Below, one piece after another: positions 31,417 through 41,514 of a DNA stretch of 64,000 bases. The stretch spans positions 1 through 64,000 of the forward strand of contig NZ_JAATWC010000004.1 in assembly GCF_012979235.1 (NCBI RefSeq), given 5' to 3'. The DNA is from Dissulfurirhabdus thermomarina (GTDB lineage Bacteria; Desulfobacterota; Dissulfuribacteria; Dissulfuribacterales; Dissulfurirhabdaceae). The notes beneath the pieces are model-generated. The model searched no databases. It had not been told where the DNA came from and saw only the letters and a program-made list of their open reading frames with translations. Made by a program: the position numbers and the translations under genes. The number at the start of each line of letters is the position of its first letter. Position 1 is the first letter of the stretch.

Positions 31417-33210
31417 TCAATCGGCCTCGAGGCCCACGAGGAGGGCGGTGACGAAGCGGCCGTCCGGGGCCGTCTCCCAGGCGAGGCCCTCCCAGTCCGA
31501 AGCGAGGCGGCCCATGGCCTCGGCCACCATCTCCGGGAGCGGGATCCCTTCCGGAACCGCCCCTCCGGCGGCGACCCGGAAGCGACCGGCCAGATCCGCC
31601 GCCAGCCCGGGTCGGAGACGCACCGGCCCCGCGGGCGCGGATTCGAACCAGGCCCGCCGCAGCTCGGCCAGCCGTTCCTCGGGCACGGGGCGGACCTCGG
31701 CGATGCCCTCCAGTTCCAGGACGGCCAGGGCGGTGAGGAGGCCCCGCGGCCAGGTCAGCTCCCGGAGCCCCGCCAGGTTCACCCCTGCGGCGGGCAGGAC
31801 CTCCGGCCATCGGCGCCAGTGGGGGGAGAGGACCTCCGCGAGCCCGAACCAGGCCGCCGCTCGGTCGGAGGCCCGAGCGGCGGCGGAGACCTCGGCGAGG
31901 TCCTGGAAGGGGCGGTGCGTCCCGGCCCCGGCGTCGTAGTAGAGGGGCGGCGTGCGGAAGAGACCCGACACCGCCTGGGCCAGATCGTCCTCGAGGAGGC
32001 GCAATCCCTCCGGGAAGACCCCGGCCTGGTGCAGGCGCCGGACTCCCGCCACGGCCTCCCGGACCCGGGTGAGGGCCACGCGGATCACGTCCTCCACCGT
32101 GGCCGAGGCCAGGACCTCCGGGGGGGCCTGGCCCCAAGCCTCGGAGAGGATCTCGAGACCCAGGTTCACGTGGGCGGTGACGCGCCGCAGAGCCTCCTCC
32201 AGGGCGGCCGGGTCGTCGAGGTCCACGTCGTCCACCACGAGGAGCTTGTTGGCCGCCCATACCCACTCGTGGAGCACCCGCTCCATGGCCGGCGTACCGG
32301 CGATCCCCTCCACGGCCCGGCGCACCGCCTCCATGGGCCCGAGGTAGAGGGTGGGGACGAAGGACGGCACGGCGGGGGTCCCGGACGCCGCGGCCCGCGC
32401 CTCGAGGGCGGTCAGGCGGTGGACCCGGGCGGGAGACAGGCGCGCGTAGATGTCCAGGGCCTCGCCGTGCTCGGGCACGCCGAAGTCCACGAGGCGGGCA
32501 GCCCGCCACCGGTAGGCCGCCTCGAGGTTCTCCGTGGGGAGCCCCGAGACCAGCTCTTCCATCACCGCCCGGTAGGCGGGCGGGTCGAACTGGAGGAGCA
32601 GGTCCAGGTAACGGGCCAGGAGCGGCTGCCACTCCTGGCGGTGGAAGGCCACGAAGTAGAGGTCGTCCAGGGTGAAGGGCGGGAGCCGATCGCGGGCCTC
32701 CATGAAGTCCATGTCGTCCGGCCGGCGTTCCACGCGGGCGAAGAGGCGGAAAAGCGCCGCCAGCAGCTCCAGGTCCCGCGCCGCGATCCACCTCAGCCAG
32801 GCCGCCGCCGCATCCTCCCCGGCCTCCAGGAGGAGGATCAGCCAGGCCGCCACCTTCTCGGGCCGAAGCGTGTCCTTGTGCCACCAGTCGAGGTCGAAGA
32901 TGAACTGGAGCTGGGCCGGGGCGGCCAGGCGCAGGAGCGGCAGCGCGTCCCTCGGCCCCACGGCCTTCACGGTCCAGAAGAACTCCTCCACCGGAAGGCC
33001 CGGGACCAGTTCCCCCGATCTGGCGGAGAGGAGGAGGAGTTCCTGCCGCCTCGACCAGGGAGCCAGCAACACCAGGCTGGCCTGGTCCTCCGGGGAGAGC
33101 GCGTTCATGAGCCGCTCCGCCTCGGCCGGGGGCAGCCGGAGGAGCCGCTCCGGATCCGCGGCAAGCCGTTCGAGGGTGGGCTCGGGAGAGGTCGAGGGAG
33201 AACGCGTCAT
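31417..33210 (-). CDS. DUF6178-type protein, 597 residues
   Basis: A long, soluble, almost entirely helical protein rich in Leu, Ala and Glu, starting at ATG 33210. It resembles the DUF6178 family, which is nearly confined to Desulfobacterota and has no known function. Recognisable blocks are LPPAEAERLMNALSPEDQAS, WWHKDTLRPEKVAAWLILL and NKLLVVDDVDLDDPAALEEA. No catalytic motif, signal peptide or membrane segment was seen. It is transcribed away from the response-regulator operon and has no obvious partner. Confidence 0.65.
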   Translation of the reverse strand: MTRSPSTSPEPTLERLAADPERLLRLPPAEAERLMNALSPEDQASLVLLAPWSRRQELLLLSARSGELVPGLPVEEFFWTVKAVGPRDALPLLRLAAPAQLQFIFDLDWWHKDTLRPEKVAAWLILLLEAGEDAAAAWLRWIAARDLELLAALFRLFARVERRPDDMDFMEARDRLPPFTLDDLYFVAFHRQEWQPLLARYLDLLLQFDPPAYRAVMEELVSGLPTENLEAAYRWRAARLVDFGVPEHGEALDIYARLSPARVHRLTALEARAAASGTPAVPSFVPTLYLGPMEAVRRAVEGIAGTPAMERVLHEWVWAANKLLVVDDVDLDDPAALEEALRRVTAHVNLGLEILSEAWGQAPPEVLASATVEDVIRVALTRVREAVAGVRRLHQAGVFPEGLRLLEDDLAQAVSGLFRTPPLYYDAGAGTHRPFQDLAEVSAAARASDRAAAWFGLAEVLSPHWRRWPEVLPAAGVNLAGLRELTWPRGLLTALAVLELEGIAEVRPVPEERLAELRRAWFESAPAGPVRLRPGLAADLAGRFRVAAGGAVPEGIPLPEMVAEAMGRLASDWEGLAWETAPDGRFVTALLVGLEAD

Positions 33211-33581
33211 GGTCGTCGGCCGCCGCCGGGTGCCGGGAAGGTCGGCCGGCGCGGGGCCTCCGGCCCCGGGTGTCTTTTCGTCAAGTTCCGGCCCCCCGGG
33301 GCCGATAGGTATGGAGAGAAACCGGTCATCGGACGCCCCGGCGCCGCGAAAGGAACATAACCATTCCACCCGTCGAGCACAACCTGGATCCGTGACGAAA
33401 CCCGGCCACCATGATACCCTGATGGACCTCGACGAGCCGGAGACGAGGCTGCGCGCCCCGGTCCCGGCCATCCGGGCGGGATCGCCTCCCCTTAGTGCAT
33501 TCGTGGAGACTCGTGGATAAAGACCGTCTGTCCACCGGGCCCGCCGCGGCCCATGGAACCGGGCCCCAGGAAGACCGCCCC
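33211..33581. other. 371-bp divergent intergenic region, no gene seen
   Basis: It lies between a minus-strand DUF6178 gene and a plus-strand response regulator, so it should hold promoters for both. No convincing -35/-10 pair or -24/-12 element was found, and the overlapping reading frames do not look coding. Confidence 0.4.
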
Positions 33582-34259
33582 ATGAACAAGGCCCCCACCG
33601 ACCTCCCCGCCGGCGAGATCCGCATCCTCATCGCGGAGGACGACAAGAACATCGGGGATCTCATCACCGAGCTCCTCTCCGGGGAGGGCCGCGAACTCAC
33701 GGTGGTCCACGACGGGGCCGAGGCCCTGCGCCTCCTCAAGCAGCGGCCCTACGACCTCCTCATCACAGACCTCATGATGCCCGGGGTGGACGGCATGGAG
33801 GTGCTGCACCAGGCCCGCCGGCTCCATCCCCAGATCCTGGTGATCATCATCACGGGCTACGCCTCCCTGGAGACCGCCATCCAGGCCGTGAAGGAGGGGG
33901 CCTACGACTACCTCCGCAAGCCCTTCCGCCTGGACGAGCTCAAGATCAGCGTGGACAACGCCTGCGAGCGCATCCAGCTGCTCCGGGAGAACCGCTACCT
34001 CCTGGAACGCCTCCGGGGGGCCCCGGAGACCCCCGGCGAGCCCGGCGGCGGAAAGGCCCCGGAGGCGGGCCGGCACCCCGCGCCGCCGAGCTACTTCGGC
34101 ACCGAGTGGCTCCCGCCCGCCTACTTCCAGGCGGAAAAGATCGCCCCGGACGAGGCCCTGTCCGAGCTCGAACGGCTGGGACGGCTCCTCCAGCAGGGGC
34201 TCATCGACGAAAACGAGTTCGCCGCCCTGAAGAAGCGGCTCATCGGGCGGCTGGTCTGA
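33582..34259 (+). CDS. Response regulator with receiver domain and SHOCT-like C-terminus
   Basis: 225 residues. The receiver domain (about 12-130) has the acidic pair in IAEDDKNIGD, the phospho-acceptor Asp in LLITDLMMPGVDG, the Thr/Ser switch in IIITGYAS and the Lys in YLRKPFRLDEL. It has no DNA-binding output. A Pro/Gly-rich linker follows and the last 30 residues (LSELERLGRLLQQGLIDENE then FAALKKRL) look like a SHOCT helical motif, seen in oligomerisation or membrane-association contexts. It is followed by an HD-GYP regulator and a degenerate kinase, so it is probably part of one relay. Confidence 0.88.
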   Translation: MNKAPTDLPAGEIRILIAEDDKNIGDLITELLSGEGRELTVVHDGAEALRLLKQRPYDLLITDLMMPGVDGMEVLHQARRLHPQILVIIITGYASLETAIQAVKEGAYDYLRKPFRLDELKISVDNACERIQLLRENRYLLERLRGAPETPGEPGGGKAPEAGRHPAPPSYFGTEWLPPAYFQAEKIAPDEALSELERLGRLLQQGLIDENEFAALKKRLIGRLV

Positions 34260-34339
34260 ACGACGCCACGGGCCCCCGCCCTTGAAGGGGAGGGACCCCG
34301 CGGTTATTTTGCACGCCGGTACGAGGTCGACTCCATCCC

Positions 34340-35914
34340 GTGAAGGACGCCCGCGACAACCGGGAAACACAACCTCCGATCGCCACCGGCGCCGGGGGGC
34401 CCCTGCGCCTCCTGGTGGTGGACGACGACGAGGCCGTCCGCGCCAGCCTCGGCTCGTGCCTCCGTTCCATGGGGTGCGAGGTGATCGAGGCCGCCGACGG
34501 TCACCAGGGCCTCGAGCGGCTGCGCTCTATCCCCGGGATCGATGCCATTCTCTCCGACGTGATGATGCCCGGCATGAACGGCGTTGAGTTCGTCCGCCGG
34601 GTCAAGGAATTGGATCGCTCCATCGTGGCGGTGGTCATCACGGCCTACCCCTCGGTGGGCGTCACCGTGGAGGCCATGCGGGCCGGGGCCTCGGACTTCC
34701 TCACCAAGCCCTTCCGCCTGGACCAGCTCCGCCTCGCCGTCCAGAGGGCGGCCCTCGAGCGCCGGGTCCTCCTGGAGCAGAAGAGCCTCCGGGCCGAGGT
34801 GGAGATGCACAAGGCCCTCGAGCACGTCAACCGCCAGCTCGAGCTCACCCTCAAGGAACAGGCCGTCCTCTTCACCATCAGCGAGACCCTGGGCAAGGTC
34901 CAGCACCTGGAGGAACTCTACCGCGAGGTGACCAACCTCGCTTGCGCGGCCACCGGCAGCGACCGGGCGCGGCTGTGGACCCTCGACGAGGCGGGCACCC
35001 ACCTCGACATGGTGGCCGCCCGGGGGGACTTCCGCCCGGAGCTGGTCCGGGTCGACCTGGCCAGCTCCATGGCGCCCTGCGCCAGCGTGGCCCGGTTCGG
35101 CCACCCCGTGGCCCTCCAAGACACCGGCCCCGGCCGGTCCCCGTCCCTGTCCGAGTGGGACGACCGCCTCATCGTGCCCCTCAGGTGCCGGCAAAAGGTG
35201 GCCGGGGTCCTCTCGGTGGCGGCGCCCACCCACCCGGAACCCTTCCCCGAGGGGGCGCTGGCCACCCTCCAGTTCCTGGCCGAGCGGGCGAGCCTGGCCT
35301 ACGAGAACCTGGTCCTCTACCAGAACCTCCACCTCAACCACCACGCCACCCTCGAGGCCCTCATCCGCTCCCTCGAAGCCCGGGACCCGTACACCAAGAG
35401 CCACTCCCAGCGGGTCACCCGGATGGCGGTGCGCCTGGCGGAGCTCATGGGAAGCTCCAGCCAGCGGTGCAACGCCATCCTCTACGCCGGGCACCTCCAC
35501 GACATCGGAAAGATCGGGATCCGGGACAGCATCCTCACCAAGCCCGGGAAGCTGACCCCGGAGGAATACCGGGTCATCCAGCGCCACCCCGTCATCGGCG
35601 AGCAGATCGTGGCCCGGCTCGATCTCGAACCCGAGGGCCTGGCCCTCATCCGGCACCACCACGAGCGCTGGGACGGGACGGGCTACCCGGATCGCCTGGG
35701 CGGACGGGAGATCCCCGCCGCGGCGCGGATCCTCTCGGTGGCCGACGCCTACGACGCGGTGACATCCGACCGGCCCTACCACCGGGCCCTCGAGTCGGAG
35801 GACGCCCTGGCGGAGATCCGGGCCAACGCCGGAACGCAGTTCGACCCCCGGGTGGTGGAGGCCCTGGGGGACCTCCTGGCCGCCGGCCCGGCCGCGGGGG
35901 GACCGGATGCCTGA
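34340..35914 (+). CDS. Response regulator with GAF and HD-GYP domains (cyclic-di-GMP phosphodiesterase)
   Basis: 524 residues from a GTG. A receiver domain (about 20-135; VVDDDEAVRAS, ILSDVMMPGMNG, FLTKPFRLDQL), a coiled-coil linker (about 140-170), a GAF domain (about 180-310) and an HD-GYP domain follow in order. The HD-GYP signatures are intact: HSQRVTRMAVRLAELMG, GHLHDIGKIGI, HHHERWDGTGYPDRLGG. HD-GYP enzymes hydrolyse cyclic di-GMP. It lies 80 bp after the SHOCT response regulator and 24 bp before a kinase-like gene. Confidence 0.92.
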   Translation: MKDARDNRETQPPIATGAGGPLRLLVVDDDEAVRASLGSCLRSMGCEVIEAADGHQGLERLRSIPGIDAILSDVMMPGMNGVEFVRRVKELDRSIVAVVITAYPSVGVTVEAMRAGASDFLTKPFRLDQLRLAVQRAALERRVLLEQKSLRAEVEMHKALEHVNRQLELTLKEQAVLFTISETLGKVQHLEELYREVTNLACAATGSDRARLWTLDEAGTHLDMVAARGDFRPELVRVDLASSMAPCASVARFGHPVALQDTGPGRSPSLSEWDDRLIVPLRCRQKVAGVLSVAAPTHPEPFPEGALATLQFLAERASLAYENLVLYQNLHLNHHATLEALIRSLEARDPYTKSHSQRVTRMAVRLAELMGSSSQRCNAILYAGHLHDIGKIGIRDSILTKPGKLTPEEYRVIQRHPVIGEQIVARLDLEPEGLALIRHHHERWDGTGYPDRLGGREIPAAARILSVADAYDAVTSDRPYHRALESEDALAEIRANAGTQFDPRVVEALGDLLAAGPAAGGPDA

Positions 35915-35938
35915 GGAGTCAAGGGGAGGGAGACGCCC

Positions 35939-36709
35939 GTGAACAGGCCCAGCCGCGCCGACGAGAGGGATTTCTTCTGCCAGCGGTTCCAGGATCTGCT
36001 GACCGGCCGGTTCGTCAAGGGGATCGTCCACAACATGAACGGCCCCATGCAGATCCTGTCCATGCAGATCGAGCTCTTCAAGCGGGACGCCGGCCAGGAG
36101 CTGGCGGCCATCGAGGCCCTGGCCGAATCGGAGGACCCGGCCGGGGCCATCCGGGCCCTGGTCGACCGCGCCAAGGGCCGAATGGCCAAGCTGGCCCAGA
36201 TGGAGGAATCCCTCCGGCGGCTCGAGGACATGATCAACGTCATCGGGAAGCGGAGCCAGGACATGGAAGACGGCGTCCGCCCCTCCCTCCTGAACCAGAT
36301 CCTCCAGGACGAGCTCCTCTTCTGGCAAGGGGACCTCTTCTTCAAGCACCAGGTGGAGAAGGAAGTGGTGCTCGGCCCGGACGTGCCGGCGGTGGTGGCC
36401 GAGGAGCGGGCCATACGGAACCTCGTGGACGCACTCCTGGCCTGCTGCGCCGAGCTCCTCCGGGAGGCCCAGGAGCGGAAGCTCCACCTCGAGAGCGCCT
36501 GCGACGGGGGCTGCACCCACCTCACCGTCCGCCACACCGGCCCCCCCTTCCCCGCCGGGGACGAGGCGGAGGCCGAAGACGGGGACGAGCCGCCCTCCAT
36601 CCCGTCCATGGCCATCCGCCTGGCCCGGCGCTGGGCGGAGCTGGCCGGGGCCACCCTGGAGATCACCCCCCGGGAGATCCGCTGCACCTTCCCCCCGGCG
36701 GAGGGCTGA
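35939..36709 (+). CDS. Degenerate histidine-kinase-like protein
   Basis: 256 residues from a GTG in a GGAGGGAGA context. Near residue 30 there is an HN box (FVKGIVHNMNGPMQILSMQI), which in this kinase type combines the His with an Asn-rich phosphoacceptor region. The C-terminal half resembles a HATPase_c fold but is weak: an N-like EERAIRNLVDALL block is present, the glycine-rich G1/G2 loops are not clear, and an acidic insert (DEAEAEDGDEPPSI) sits where the ATP lid would be. No sensor or membrane segment is present. It probably partners the two response regulators upstream, either as a weak kinase or as a phosphotransfer scaffold. Confidence 0.65.
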   Translation: MNRPSRADERDFFCQRFQDLLTGRFVKGIVHNMNGPMQILSMQIELFKRDAGQELAAIEALAESEDPAGAIRALVDRAKGRMAKLAQMEESLRRLEDMINVIGKRSQDMEDGVRPSLLNQILQDELLFWQGDLFFKHQVEKEVVLGPDVPAVVAEERAIRNLVDALLACCAELLREAQERKLHLESACDGGCTHLTVRHTGPPFPAGDEAEAEDGDEPPSIPSMAIRLARRWAELAGATLEITPREIRCTFPPAEG

Positions 36710-36898
36710 ACCGCCGCCGGCCGCCCTCGGCCCGGCTCCCGCCCACGGACCCGCCCGGCCCGGACAGGGTTCCCCCCGATCTCCGGATCGCCCTACGGCG
36801 GACCTACCGCCACAGCCACCACAGGATGCCGAGCCCGACGAGCACGGCCACGGCCAGGGGGATTCAGCGGCAGGACCCGCGCGTCCCCGAGTCCCGGT

Positions 36899-37081
36899 TC
36901 ACTCGGTCTTCCCGGCGCAGCAGTCGGCCAGCTGCCGCATCTTGTCGAGGATGGGCTGGCAGTGCTCGTGGGCGCGCCTGGGGCCGAGGAAGATCCCGAA
37001 GACGATGAGGCAGAGGATGTAGGCCAGCACGAGGAAGGCCGCGGTGAGCCACCAAACCAGGCAACAAAGAAATCGTTTCAT
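36899..37081 (-). CDS. 60-residue cysteine-containing membrane protein
   Basis: ATG at 37081 with GGAGGTGG about 7 nt upstream gives a clear start. One long hydrophobic segment or a tight pair (FLCCLVWWLTAAFLVLAYIL) is followed by a soluble tail with His, three Cys (EHCQPILDKMRQLADCCAGK) and a charged end. No family recognised. It sits downstream of the fdhA terminator on the same strand but is separated from it by about 240 bp, so it probably has its own promoter. Confidence 0.6.
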   Translation of the reverse strand: MKRFLCCLVWWLTAAFLVLAYILCLIVFGIFLGPRRAHEHCQPILDKMRQLADCCAGKTE

Positions 37082-37144
37082 GGGACCACCTCCTGCCGTG
37101 GAAACCTCTCGAGGGAGCGGCCCCATCCGGGGGCGGGGCCGACG

Positions 37145-37175
37145 AAAAAGGGCGCCGATCACGCGATCGACGCCC
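37145..37175 (-). terminator. Terminator downstream of the Wood-Ljungdahl operon
   Basis: On the minus strand a stem GGGCGTC-GATC / GATC-GGCGCCC with two internal mismatches is followed by TTTTT. It lies about 150 bp past the fdhA stop and is the first intrinsic-terminator-like structure seen after the gene. Confidence 0.6.
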
Positions 37176-37323
37176 CTCTTTCTCCGGCGCAGGGCCGGGA
37201 GCTTCCTGGCGAATGGACACCGGACACCTCCTCCATCTCCAATGATCAGAGCCTAGGGGAGACGTCCCCGGATGTCAACGCCTTTCCGCGAGGCACGAAG
37301 CGATCGTGCCCTCTTCCTTTCCC

Positions 37324-40300
37324 TCACGCCCCCGGTTCCAGGCGGACCGCGCAGACCTTGTATTCCGGCGTCAGCGTCTTCGGATCCAACCCGGGGCTGG
37401 TGACGAGGTTCGTCAGGCTGTCCTGGAAGTGGAAGGACATGAAGACCGACCCCGGCCGGCTCCGCCGCGTGACCGACACCACGGCGGGCACCTCGCCCCG
37501 CCGCGAGACCACCCGCACCTCGGCGCCGTCCGTGAGGCCCAGGCGCCCGGCGTCCTCGGGGTGCACCTCCACGGTCTCGCGGGCCGCGAGGCGATCGAAG
37601 CCCTCGCACCGGCGGGTCATGGAGCCGTTGTTGTAGTGGACGAGCCGCCGCCCGGTGACCAGGACCAGGGGATAGTCGTCGTCCGCGTCCTCCTCCGGGA
37701 GGACGTAGGACACCACGGCGAATCGGCCCTTGCCCCGGGGGAAGGACTCCGAGTGGAGGAGCGGCGTCCCCGGGTGATCCGGCGCGGGGCACGGCCAGAC
37801 CTGGCCCGCCGCCCCGAGCCGGTCGTAGGAGATCCCCGCGTAGGACGGCGTGAGGGAGGCGATCTCCCGCATGATGTCCGCAGGATGGTCGTAGTGCATG
37901 GGGAAGCCCATGGCGGTGGCCACGGCGCAGACGATCTCCCAGTCGGCCCGGGCCTCACCGGGCGGCTCCACGGCCTTTCGGACCCGGCGCACGCGCCGCT
38001 CCCCGCTGGTGAAGGTGCCGTCCTTCTCGTAGAAGCAGGCGGCGGGGAGCACCACGTGGGCGAAGCGGGCCGTCTCGGTGAGGAAGAGGTCCTGCACCAC
38101 CACGAACTCCATGGCCTGGAGCGCCCGGTGCACGTGCCCCACGTTGGCCTGCGTCTGGGCCGGATCGTAGCCCACCACGTAAAGCCCCTTGAAACGGCCC
38201 TCGATGGCCGCCTCGTACATCTGGGGCTCGAGGAGCCCGTCCTGGGCGGGGAGCGTCTTCACGCCCCAGGCCTTGGCGAAGCGTTCCAGCACCTCGGCGT
38301 CGTCGGCGGGCTGGTAGCCGGGGTACGCGTAGGGCAGGGTCCCCATGTCGCAGGCGCCCTGGACGTTGTTCTGCCCCCGGAGGGGATTGATCCCGGTGTG
38401 GGGCCGGCCGACGTGACCGGTGGCGAGGACGAGGTTCGCCAGGGCCATGACGCCGGCCGTCCCGCCCTTGTGCTCGGCCACGCCGAGCCCGTAGAGGATG
38501 AGCGCCTTTTCGGCCCCGGCGTAGAGACGGGCCGCCGCCCGGATGTCGTCGGCCGGCACCCCGGTGATCTCGGCGACCTTCTCCGGCGGGTAGTCCGCCA
38601 CGTGGGCGCGGACCGCCTCGAGGTTCTCCGTTCGGGCCTCCACGAAGGCGGTGTCGAGGAGGCCTTCCTCGAGGATGCAGTGGAGCAGCCCGTTCAGGAG
38701 CGGGATGTTGGTGCCCGGCCGCAGCCGCAGCCACAGGCCCCCTTCCTGCGCCTCGGCGATGGCGGCCACCTCCGTGCGCCGGGGGTCGATGACCACGAGG
38801 CGCGTCCCGCGGGCCGCCGCCTCGCGCACCTTGAGGCCCACGATGGGATGGGCCTCCGTGGTGTTGGACCCGCAGACGAGGAGGACGTCCGTCCCGAGGA
38901 TCTGCTCGAAGGGGGTGGTGGCCGCCCCGCTTCCCAGTGTGGCCAGCAGACCGCTGACCGAGGGGGCGTGTCAGACCCGGGCGCAGTTGTCGACGTTGTT
39001 GGTGCCCCAGGCCCCCCTCGCCAGTTTCTGGAGGAGGTAGTTCTCCTCGTTGGTGCAGCGGGACGAGGAGAGCACCCCGAGGGCGTCGGCGCCGTGGCGA
39101 CGGCGGATCTCCCCGAACCGCTCGGCCACCAGCGCCAGGGCCTCGTCCCAGCCGGTCTCCCGGAAGGGCTCGTCGATGCCGTCCCGCACCAGGGGCCGCG
39201 TCAGCCGGTCCGGGTGGCGATAGAAGGTATAGCCGAACCGCCCCTTGACGCAGAGCTGCCCCCAGTTGGGCGGCCCGGCGGCATCCGATCGCACCTCGAC
39301 CAGGGCACCCTGCCGCACCACGAGGTCCAGGTTGCACCCGGTGCCGCAGTAGGTGCAGACGCTCTTGACCACGGAGACCTGGTCCGGGGTCTGCGGCACC
39401 ACGGCGGCCTTCTTGTAGAGGGCGCCGGTGGGGCAGGCGTCCACGCAGGCCCCGCAGGAGACGCAGCGCTCGTTGAGCCGGATGGAGACCTCGGCGAGGG
39501 CCTGGGTCTCCGGGTCCTCCTTCACGGCGAGATCGAGGGCCCCGTAGCGGCAGCTCCGGGCGCAGCGCCCGCAGGCCACGCACTTGTTGGGATCCACGGT
39601 GATGAAGGGGTGATCCGTGTCCACGGGGAAGCGCAGCCGGTCCGGCGCCTTCGCGGTGTTCACCCGGTAGGTGTCGGCCAGCTCCCGGAAGGTGCACTTG
39701 GAAAGCCCCAGGCACCCGCACTGGAGGCACCGCCTGGCCTCGCGGCGGGCCATCTCCTCGGAGAAGCCGAGCTCCGCCTCGTCGAAGTCCGCCACCCGGC
39801 GCTCGGCGGGGCGCGCCGGCATGCTCTCGCTGAGCCGGACGGCGTACCCGTCGAAGTTGTGCATGTCGACGTCCTCGAAGCGCTTGCCGCGGGAGAAGTT
39901 GAAGCGGCTCTCGGCCGGCACGGCCTTCTCGCCGGTGAGGTACTCGTGGATGGCCTCGGCGGCCCGCCGCCCGCCCGCCACGGCCTGGATCACCGTCCGC
40001 GGCCCGGTGGCGACGTCGCCGCCGGCGAAGATGCCGTCCACGCTGGTCTTCATGGTGGAGGGATTGGCCTTGATGGTCTTGCGGGGGGTGAGCTTGAGCT
40101 CCGCCTCGATCTCCCCGAAACTCCGGAAGGCGTCGTCCCCCTCCTGGCCCAGGGCGGCGATGACGGCGTCGCCCTCCCAGATGAGGCGGGAGCCGGGCAT
40201 GGGGACGGGATGCCGGACGCCCCTTTCGTCCGGCTCGTCCAGGATGGTCCGGGCCATCTCCACCACCACCTTGCCGCCCTGCTTCGATATGGACAGCGGG

Positions 40301-41445
40301 GTCGCCATGAGGAAGAACTGGACCCCCTCCTTCTCGGCCTCCTCGATGTCACGCTGGTGGGCGGGGAGTTCCACCCGCGAGCGGGGGTAGATCACGGTCA
40401 CGTCCTCGGCCCCGCTCCGGCGGGCGCTTCTGGCCGCGTCCACGGCGATGTCCCCGCCGCCCACCACCAGCACCCGCTCGCCCACGGGGGCGGGTTCCCC
40501 GCCGGCCACCCGCCGGAGATAGGCGAGGCCGTCGATGGCGTGCTCCGCCCCGGCCACCTGGAGCGGCCGCTGCCGGGGAAGCCCCGTGGCGATGAAGACG
40601 GCCTCGAACCCGCGCCCCCGGAGATCGGCCAGGGTGAAGTCGCGGCCCCAGGCCCGGCCGGTCTTGACGTGGACCCCCATGTTCACGATGCCCTGGATCT
40701 CCTTCTGGAGGGGCTTTATGGGGAGCTTGTACCGCGGCATGGCCCAGCGGAGCAGGCCGCCGAGTTCCCGCTCGGCCTCGAAGAGGGTGACGTCGTGGCC
40801 CAGCTTTCGGAGGTAGTAGGCCGCGGAGAGGCCCGCCGGCCCACCGCCGATGACCGCCACGCGGCGCCCGGTGTCGGGGCCCGGGGCATCCGGTCGGAAC
40901 CCGTGCTCGAGGGCGTAGTCCGCGAGAAACCGCTTGAGGTGGTTGATGGCGATGGGCTCGTCGAGGAGGACCCGGCGGCACCGGGTCTCGCAGAAGCGCG
41001 GGCACACCCGGCCCACGGTGACCGGCAGGGGGTTCTTTTCCTTGATGAGCCGGAGCGCCGCCTCGTACTCCCCCCGGGCCACCAGGTTCACGTACCCCTG
41101 GACGTTGATCCCGCCGGGGCACGTGAGGTTGCAGGGGGCCTTGCAGTCCCCGTAGTGGGTCCCGGCCAGGAGCTGGAGGCGGGCCTTGCGGTGCGCCTCG
41201 AGCTCCGGGGTCCGGGAGGCCACCACCAGCCCCTCTTCCACGGGCGTCCGGCAGGCCCGCACCCGCCCCTTCCCCTCCACCTCCACGAGGCAGAGGAGAC
41301 ACGGGCGGTCCGGCTCATCCGCCCCCGGCAGGTGGCAGAGGGAGGGGATGGGACGCCCCGCCTCCCGGGCCGCCTCGAGCACGGAACGCCCCGGCGCCGA
41401 GGCGACCGGCGTTCCGTCCAGTGTCCAGTTGACTTTCTCGGTCAT
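37324..41445 (-). CDS. fdhA: Selenocysteine formate dehydrogenase fused to a GltD-like NAD(P)H oxidoreductase
   Basis: 1373 residues if the in-frame TGA at 38971-38973 is read as selenocysteine (Sec825). Domains in order: a 2Fe-2S region (about 1-80; CHLPGADEPDRPCLLCLVEV); a GltD/glutamate-synthase-small-subunit-like module with its own Fe-S cysteines (about 85-520; VAVIGGGPAGLSAAYYL for FAD, VLVVGGGDIAVDAARSA for NAD(P)H); two 4Fe-4S clusters (CVACGRCARSCRYGA, CVSCGACVDACPTGA); then the molybdopterin enzyme with CTYCGTGC (about residue 697) and NNVDNCARV-Sec-HAPSVSGL. It should interconvert formate and CO2 with pyridine nucleotide through one chain. It is the last gene of the Wood-Ljungdahl operon, 69 bp after acsE. 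Molybdenum or tungsten cannot be distinguished. Confidence 0.92.
38941..38973 (-). promoter_or_regulatory. UGA selenocysteine codon and SECIS hairpin in fdhA
   Basis: Eleven nt after the TGA (38971-38973) the minus strand reads GGTCAGC, loop GGTCT, GCTGGCC (38941-38959): a 7-bp stem with one G-T pair. The apical GGUCU matches the loop of the classical E. coli fdhF SECIS. Coding resumes in frame with family-conserved sequence immediately after the TGA. Confidence 0.9.
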
Positions 41446-41514
41446 GGTATCGCCATGTGTCCATAGCAAGGGAGGCCCGATCCGGGCCTCCCGGGTGAGA
41501 CCGGGGCGGCCGGC

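Noticed and set aside
38971-38973. Premature stop dividing fdhA into two genes
   Set aside because: The codon after NCARV is the known Sec position of formate dehydrogenases, the frame continues with conserved sequence, and a classical SECIS follows.
37306-41466. Long plus-strand frame opposite fdhA
   Set aside because: Antisense artefact of high GC; the minus strand carries recognisable domains throughout.
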